DNA of 64,000 bases from Desmodesmus armatus (lineage: Eukaryota; Chlorophyta; Chlorophyceae; Sphaeropleales; Scenedesmaceae), in contig VIIQ02000121.1 in the NCBI GenBank assembly GCA_007449985.2, positions 124,001-188,000 on the forward strand, written 5' to 3'. Below the pieces are notes generated by a model. It was not told the DNA's origin and made no database searches. It worked only from the letters and a program-made list of their open reading frames with translations. Shown one piece after another: positions 58,801-64,000 of this stretch (the first letter of the stretch is position 1; each line of letters starts with the position of its first letter). Position numbers and translations under genes: made by a program.

Positions 58801-61800
58801 GTTGCTGTGCTAACATGTGCATGTGCCTCAGCATAACACTTACCTCGGTACACGCGGCCGTAGCTGCCCCGCCCCAGCAATGGCCCAATTTTGAGATCCC
58901 GCAGCACAGCCACATCAGAGCGCTGCTTGAGCAAGGCTGCAGCACTGCTGATCTTCTCGTCCATGCCGCGACTACTGAGCCCCGTCTCGTACGTCTGCAG
59001 CCCAGTGCTGCTAGAGGCGATATCATAGGTACCGCCGCTGCCCTGCAAGCTGGTGCTGACGCCAGCACTGTCATGCCATTGCAGGGTTCCCTCGCTGCCA
59101 CGCATAGCCTGGCTGTTGTTCCGTGTGCCAACTGCTGCAGGCCTGGCCGCGTCCTTGCTGTCATCACTGCCCTGGCTGGGTTCAACCTGCACAACAGCTG
59201 GGCCCACTGCAAGGCTGCTGAACTTGCCGCTGCTGTCGTTTGTGGGCTCTCTACTGAGCTTGATCTGCATGCAGCACGCACAGGCAGCAGCATCCCATGC
59301 AAACTTGCAACAAGTTTGCAACAGCTGTGAAATACAGCATGTCAAGAAAGCATGTGTGTCCAGTGCACGACAGCATAGCCCTCCCACCAGCTGCAACACA
59401 CCCCATAACACTTTACGGGCTGCTTCCTGCCTGCCTCCAGCCTGCAGGACAGCAACACAAAGCCAGCAGTATGTCCGTTGCTCACACTGCTGGCAGCTGC
59501 ACACTCTTTGTGGGAGAGTCACCACAAATGCTGAAGTTTCCTGAGAGAGTCTGCTGGCAAGTAAGTGAGAGTTTGCGCCACGTCGTCACTTGACTCTCAC
59601 CTGGTCCTGCTGCCTGCCAGGCTGTGTGTCAAGCAAGCCAGCACGCCCAACCTCCAAATCCCCAGGTGACGCTGGTGCTGTGGCAACATGCGGGTGCCCC
59701 TTGGGCGGCAGCACGACAGCAAGCAGTGGCTGCTGTTGCCGCTGCCGTCTGCTCCTGCGCCTGCGCCTCATGCACCACAGGAACAGCAACCCGGAGCCCA
59801 GCAGGACAACCCCCACTGGCACAGCAATAGCCACAGCCAGCTTGACTGTATCAGGGCCTGCAGGATACAACCAGGAACGACAGCAACAGCAGCAATGCAG
59901 TGTTGTGAAGCACTGAACTGCTGCCGCATGACGGCTGCTTGTGACACCGGTATCGTTGTATTGCTGTCGGGAACAGCTTTGTGGCACCAAAACGTAGTCC
60001 TGCATAATGCAGCCCTCCACGCTCGCCGCCGTTGGGGCCATTTTTGCTGAACACAGCATGCTGCAGCGTGTCGCCGCCGCAGTCACTGCGCATCAACCCG
60101 CCCATGCATGAGTCCACAAATAGTAGTGATGTTCAGTAGTGAACAGCTGGCTGGGTGCTGCAGCCTCACCTGTCGGGCTGGCGGCAGTGGCGTTCTCCAT
60201 GCAGATGAACGACACATTCCGGTAGTACACTGTCGCATTGCCAACTGCAAAGATGGCGACAACACACAATGGCAGACCGCACTTTGCAAAAATGCAGATA
60301 CCAGCCCAAAGATCACCCCTCGGCTGACAACACACTGCCACTGATTTACATGCATGCCAGCAAGCAGGCAGGCCTCGACACCACTGGAATTGATGCACCG
60401 CAGAGCTGGTGCCGTCAACATATAGGTTTGGGTGCTGCAAATTGCAGCAGTATGCTGTTGAAACACCAGTATGGTGTCAAAATACCAGTATGGTGGCGAA
60501 GTACCAATGCATCAACACCATTCACACTCCACAGGCGGCGCAGCTGCTGCGCCGTTGCACCCAGAAGCTACACTCACGTATCGTGTTGTCACTGCCGTTC
60601 CTGATGGTGACGGTGACGATCTGTGGCCCCAGAAGGAGATTGGTCGTGGAGTTGGAAACTGTGATGTTGCCTTCCCCCCAAACCTGACCAACAGGGAGGT
60701 ACAGGTACAGGGGGGCAGGGTGTGTCCTTCAACACTGATATCAGAGTGCCACATTGATATTTATCTACATGAGCTTGATGCTGATAAGTGCTATGCATTG
60801 CGGCACTGTACATGTGTGCCTGCTCCTGAAAAACTCTTGCAGACACAGCACTCAGCACACACATGCTTCTGACAGTGACCGTCATTGAGGCGGAGGCTGT
60901 GCAGTAATTACTAGCAATATATTGTGATAGTAGCATGCTGTTGAGGGTCATGTGTGACAGCGGAGCGCCTACACATGTGACACACAAGCTGCTCAGTGCC
61001 GGCCGCCAAATTTTGGAATTGTGGAGACACTATGTGCCGCAGGCATCATGCTCTGCTGTCTGCTATCGCACAGGGCAGCTCAGGAGACAAACATGTGTGA
61101 CCTCCCAGTGTTTGCCACGTCCCCACCGCATCCCAAGATGCCTACGTACCATGGTGACCGAATTCGCACCTGACGGAAGGCAAAGATGCGCTTCTGGGTG
61201 TACGCCGAGCAGTCATCAGTGTCGGAAGGGTTGTAGTACAGGATGGACGTATTGACAAAGGCAGCCTGCAGGCACAAGGGAGCAGCTGCTGCTTGCATGG
61301 CACACTGAGCAGTGCAGAACAAGCTTACACAGGACCGCTATCAGCATGCTATTGATCCACTGCGCTGATGCCATCATGGTGCGGCTGTCTACAGTCATGC
61401 ATGGCTGCCAAACTGCTGCTACTGTTGACTGCACGCTAGTCCAGCGCCACTTGCCCTGAGAGGAGAATCGGGCCACAGCGCACACTGCAGCGACAGCACC
61501 AAAGCAGTGCTGTGCTGGTGCTCCCCAATGGAGCCAAGAGGCTGCATGCGCATGGCACAGCTTCATCACTGTCAGTTTTCAGCTACTCTGCTATTCCAAA
61601 CAGCAACAGCCGTGCTGGTTGGATGCAGCGTCCTGCGGATACAGGCGCACCGTTGCATTCACCGCCAGCCCCACAGACGGCCATGTCGTGGTGCCCTGTC
61701 CCGTGCTCCTCCAGGGGGTGCTGCTGCTGTAGCTGTATGCTGAAGAGGGGGCAAGATTGAACAGCTGTATGTTGCTGAATACCAGTCTGGCGCCACTTTC

Positions 61801-62700
61801 AACATGCAGGGCATATGATATCCTGTTGAAGTTGAGGGTTTGCCGCGCGGCGCTCTGTCCAAGCGAACAGGAGGTGCCAGGCACGCACAGCTCTGTACAG
61901 CACAGCACCGTCGACAGATGTGCAGGCAGTGGGGCCAATCAGTGTTGCGACACACGCAGTCCTAAACTAGCTGCTGCAGCAGGCACACTTCACCAAGGTA
62001 AACGCATTGTGCATGTTTCACTGTACTGCGTATGTTTCACTGTACTGCAAGCTGATTCAAAGAAAAGCCCATGTGTGATTGCCTCCACTGCTGTCGACGC
62101 TGTCCATGCACTGAGTATGTGCTTGCAGGACTACTCCCCCTCCAAGCACACACTTAGATGTACACGCACCAGATGTCAGCGTGAATGTCCCGTTGGGCGC
62201 AGTCGTTTCCTCTGACACCATTGCACTGCCCCCTGATGCTGCAAAGGCCTGCTGCCAGGTCTGATCCAGCACGGTGGGGCCTGCAATAAGGCAGTTGCCA
62301 AACAGCAGCAGTAGTATGCTCAGACAGCATGTGGGTATATCTCAAGACACAATGAGACATCGTTCATGAGACCTAGGACGACAACACTAGCAGCAGAGTC
62401 AGATACTCCCTCCCACACCAGCAGCAGCAGACCTGCCCCCATGCTCGCACCTCTCAGCACGCATCTGCTGGCTGAAGCCTCCTGCATGCACTGGATCAGC
62501 TCGTCCTGACTGAACACAAGTCGGGCAGGCACCCTGGCAGCGAACTCTGCAGGAAGACTGATGAAGTCGTCTGCCAGGCTCGCAGACACCAACGGCAGCG
62601 AGGCGCCAAGGAGCAGGGCCAGCAGCAGTCTAATCAATCTTTGCGGATGAACAGAGCATGTTTCAAAGCAGCGGCGCGTCGAGGCAGCCCGCGAGGACAT
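55802..62700 (-). CDS. Receptor-like protein kinase (TKL-type) with a beta-helix-like ectodomain
   Basis: Thirteen exons join in phase for 1143 residues: 62451-62700, 62170-62280, 61651-61892, 61170-61265, 60578-60683, 60170-60244, 59601-59857, 58844-59264, 58153-58498, 57850-57928, 57436-57643, 57116-57199, 55802-56958. Signal peptide (LIRLLLALLLGASLPLVSAS), ectodomain to about 293 with several N-x-S/T sites, one membrane segment (LAVAIAVPVGVVLLGSGLLF) followed by RRRRRSRRQR, a 180-residue linker, then the kinase (about 500-830). Kinase motifs: GRGSYGRVYRG, VAVKII, HGDLKTANVLL (HGD for HRD, catalytic Asp kept at about 688), DFGLSR, MPKE in place of APE, and CWHEDPEQRPT, typical of TKL kinases. 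An acidic insert of about 60 residues separates beta4 and beta5. A Gln/Ser/Pro-rich tail of about 300 residues ends the protein. The ligand is unknown; the ectodomain suggests a wall or carbohydrate signal. Confidence 0.9.
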
Positions 62701-63661
62701 ACTGCTGCAGGCACCGGTCACGTGTCAGATCCAGGGCTTCACCATTTTGCATGACCACTCTGATACAAACAGACGAATTAAGCAACAATGGGGAAGATGA
62801 GTGTTCCGCTGTCCAACAAACCATTTGTCAAGACCGTCTTGAACGGTACGCGGAGCTCCCGGCAGGCATTTACTGCGTTTTTCACAGTTGCCATATCTCA
62901 TCAATGTCCACACCTTCAACAAACACCGACCGGTGGCGGTTGATCAGTCCAATGTTCGTTACATACGTCCCTTCACAGCCCAGGAACAGGTGGGGGACAA
63001 TCACCTGAGTGGTGTGGCACAATCACTTGCAGACAAAGCTCAATCACAACCTTCGCAGAACCAGGAACCACGGCCACTTATGGTATACCAATGCTGTTCT
63101 GTACCGAGGTAAGCCCTGGTCACATGTCTCTCAAGCAGCGCATGCGCACAACACCTCATCCCATCTCCAACCTGTTCTGTCCGCACTTGCACAATGAGTC
63201 ACTGACCAGCTGAAGACACGTCAAGCCCAGGCAAGCGCTGCTGTCATGCCAGTCGCTGTTGGCTAGGCAAACAATCAGAAAGCTCCGCCACAGGGGTGGC
63301 GGTCACCAAAGCCCTCCAATGGGTGTAAGCGCAGTCCAAACCATTTCAGCAGCAGCAGCAGTAGAAGTAGTCACCAGTCAGCTGCTCCTGCACGGCAACT
63401 ATGTGATCTGGAGACCACAACCGTACAACCGAGAGCACCACAATGTACCAATAGCCCCTGGTATCAATCAACCAGGACAGATTATCTGGCACCTCTGCTT
63501 GCTTCATGCAGTACACCAACCCTCACTGCAACAGATCATCCGGATCAACTACTGGAAAATTGGGCAAGACGGACATGCGGCTCAACACATTTGTGGTGCG
63601 CGCTCAACACATGCATGCGCATGTGACCATGGTGCCAATGTATAACCCTACTAGTGACTCA
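62701..63661. other. Upstream region of the receptor kinase gene
   Basis: A 961-bp head-to-tail spacer on the minus strand, holding the kinase promoter and the 3' UTR of the edge gene. Nothing else is supported. Confidence 0.5.
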
Positions 63662-64000
63662 TCAGTTGGGGAGCCGCAGCCTGCCAGCTGCCTTATCTGC
63701 CAAGGCTGCATCAAGTATAGCGATGTAGGGCTCAAGCGCTGAGCCACCGTCTTCATCTGAGCTGCAGTAGGTTGGCAAGCATCCTGCAAACCCTTTCCCA
63801 TAGGTGTTGACAAAACCCAAGTCCACTGGATGAATCACTGTTATGTCATCCTGCCAGTGCTGCACCTGTGCGCCTGACAACGCCGCTGCTTCAGCTGTTA
63901 GCAGCGCGCCTGTGTAGCTGCCGCCAAAGACACCCAGCCCCGTTGCGTCTCGAATGGAAACAGACACGTCCGCAGTGTTGGTGTACTCCTGGCCAAGGCC
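63662..64000 (-). CDS. C-terminal end of an unrecognised protein (cut by the window edge)
   Basis: An open frame of 112 codons runs from the right edge to a stop at 63662. It reads GLGVFGGSYTGALL, VQHWQDDITVIHPVDLGFVN, YGKGFAGCLPTYCSS and ends ADKAAGRLRLPN. The composition is that of a folded soluble domain, with no membrane segment. I do not recognise the family. The frame is open through the edge, so the exon continues beyond it. Confidence 0.6.
   Translation of the reverse strand, partial: GLGQEYTNTADVSVSIRDATGLGVFGGSYTGALLTAEAAALSGAQVQHWQDDITVIHPVDLGFVNTYGKGFAGCLPTYCSSDEDGGSALEPYIAILDAALADKAAGRLRLPN

Noticed and set aside
63009..63645. Plus-strand frames upstream of the receptor kinase gene
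   Set aside because: They carry no motif and lie over the kinase promoter and the 3' region of the edge gene; treated as chance.
1..64000. CRISPR arrays, operons, tRNA or rRNA genes, transposase genes
   Set aside because: The window is intron-rich nuclear DNA. No regularly spaced repeats, no polycistronic layout, no transposase or reverse-transcriptase motif and no convincing tRNA box pair were seen. A tRNA scan could still find one I missed.

Overview
This looks like nuclear DNA of a green alga, most likely of the class Chlorophyceae. The genes are rich in short introns with GT(G/A)AG-type donors. The coding sequence is CAG/CTG-biased, with Ala, Gln and Ser runs. A TGTAA motif, the usual chlorophycean poly(A) signal, follows many of the stop codons. 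Several products are plastid-type (a LPP-epsilon-like phosphatase, a MET1/TEF30-like TPR protein, an RsuA-type pseudouridine synthase). The placement is inferred from gene content; I could run no search.

Sixteen spliced genes could be modelled with exon phases that agree across every junction, plus one gene cut by the right edge and a weak exon near the left edge. Left part (1-30.3 kb): a membrane RING-H2 protein (+), a plastid-type PAP2 lipid phosphatase (-), a conserved protein with a WHEP-like helical pair (-) divergent from a Dot1-like methyltransferase (+), a small Dpy-30-motif protein (+), a tandem pair of glucose/ribitol-dehydrogenase-type SDR enzymes (-), a plastid TPR protein (-), a divergent pair of secreted cysteine-containing proteins (24.5-28.5 kb), and a small four-exon membrane protein (+).

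Right part (32-64 kb): an ectodomain-only secreted protein (-), an RsuA-like rRNA pseudouridine synthase (+), threonyl-tRNA synthetase (-, 15 exons), the AP-2 alpha adaptin (-, 21 exons), a 1143-residue receptor-like kinase (-, 13 exons), and the C-terminal end of an unrecognised gene (-).

The most interesting relation is between the gene at 32.3-34.8 kb and the receptor kinase at 55.8-62.7 kb. They share the same ectodomain exon by exon (250, 111/120, 242, 96, 106, 75 nt). The first copy has no recognisable transmembrane or kinase exon and reads through the ancestral donor into a stop, so it may be a soluble version of the receptor. One 96-nt exon is almost identical in the two copies while the others have diverged. 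Other unusual points are a fragment of AP-2 alpha exon 9 lying antisense inside a threonyl-tRNA synthetase intron, a duplicated exon end in the same synthetase gene, GC-AG introns at different places in the two SDR paralogues, and inverted G/C-rich tracts in two introns of the lipid phosphatase.

The long spacers at 2.65-5.78, 30.3-32.3 and 53.7-55.8 kb hold nothing I can support as a gene.
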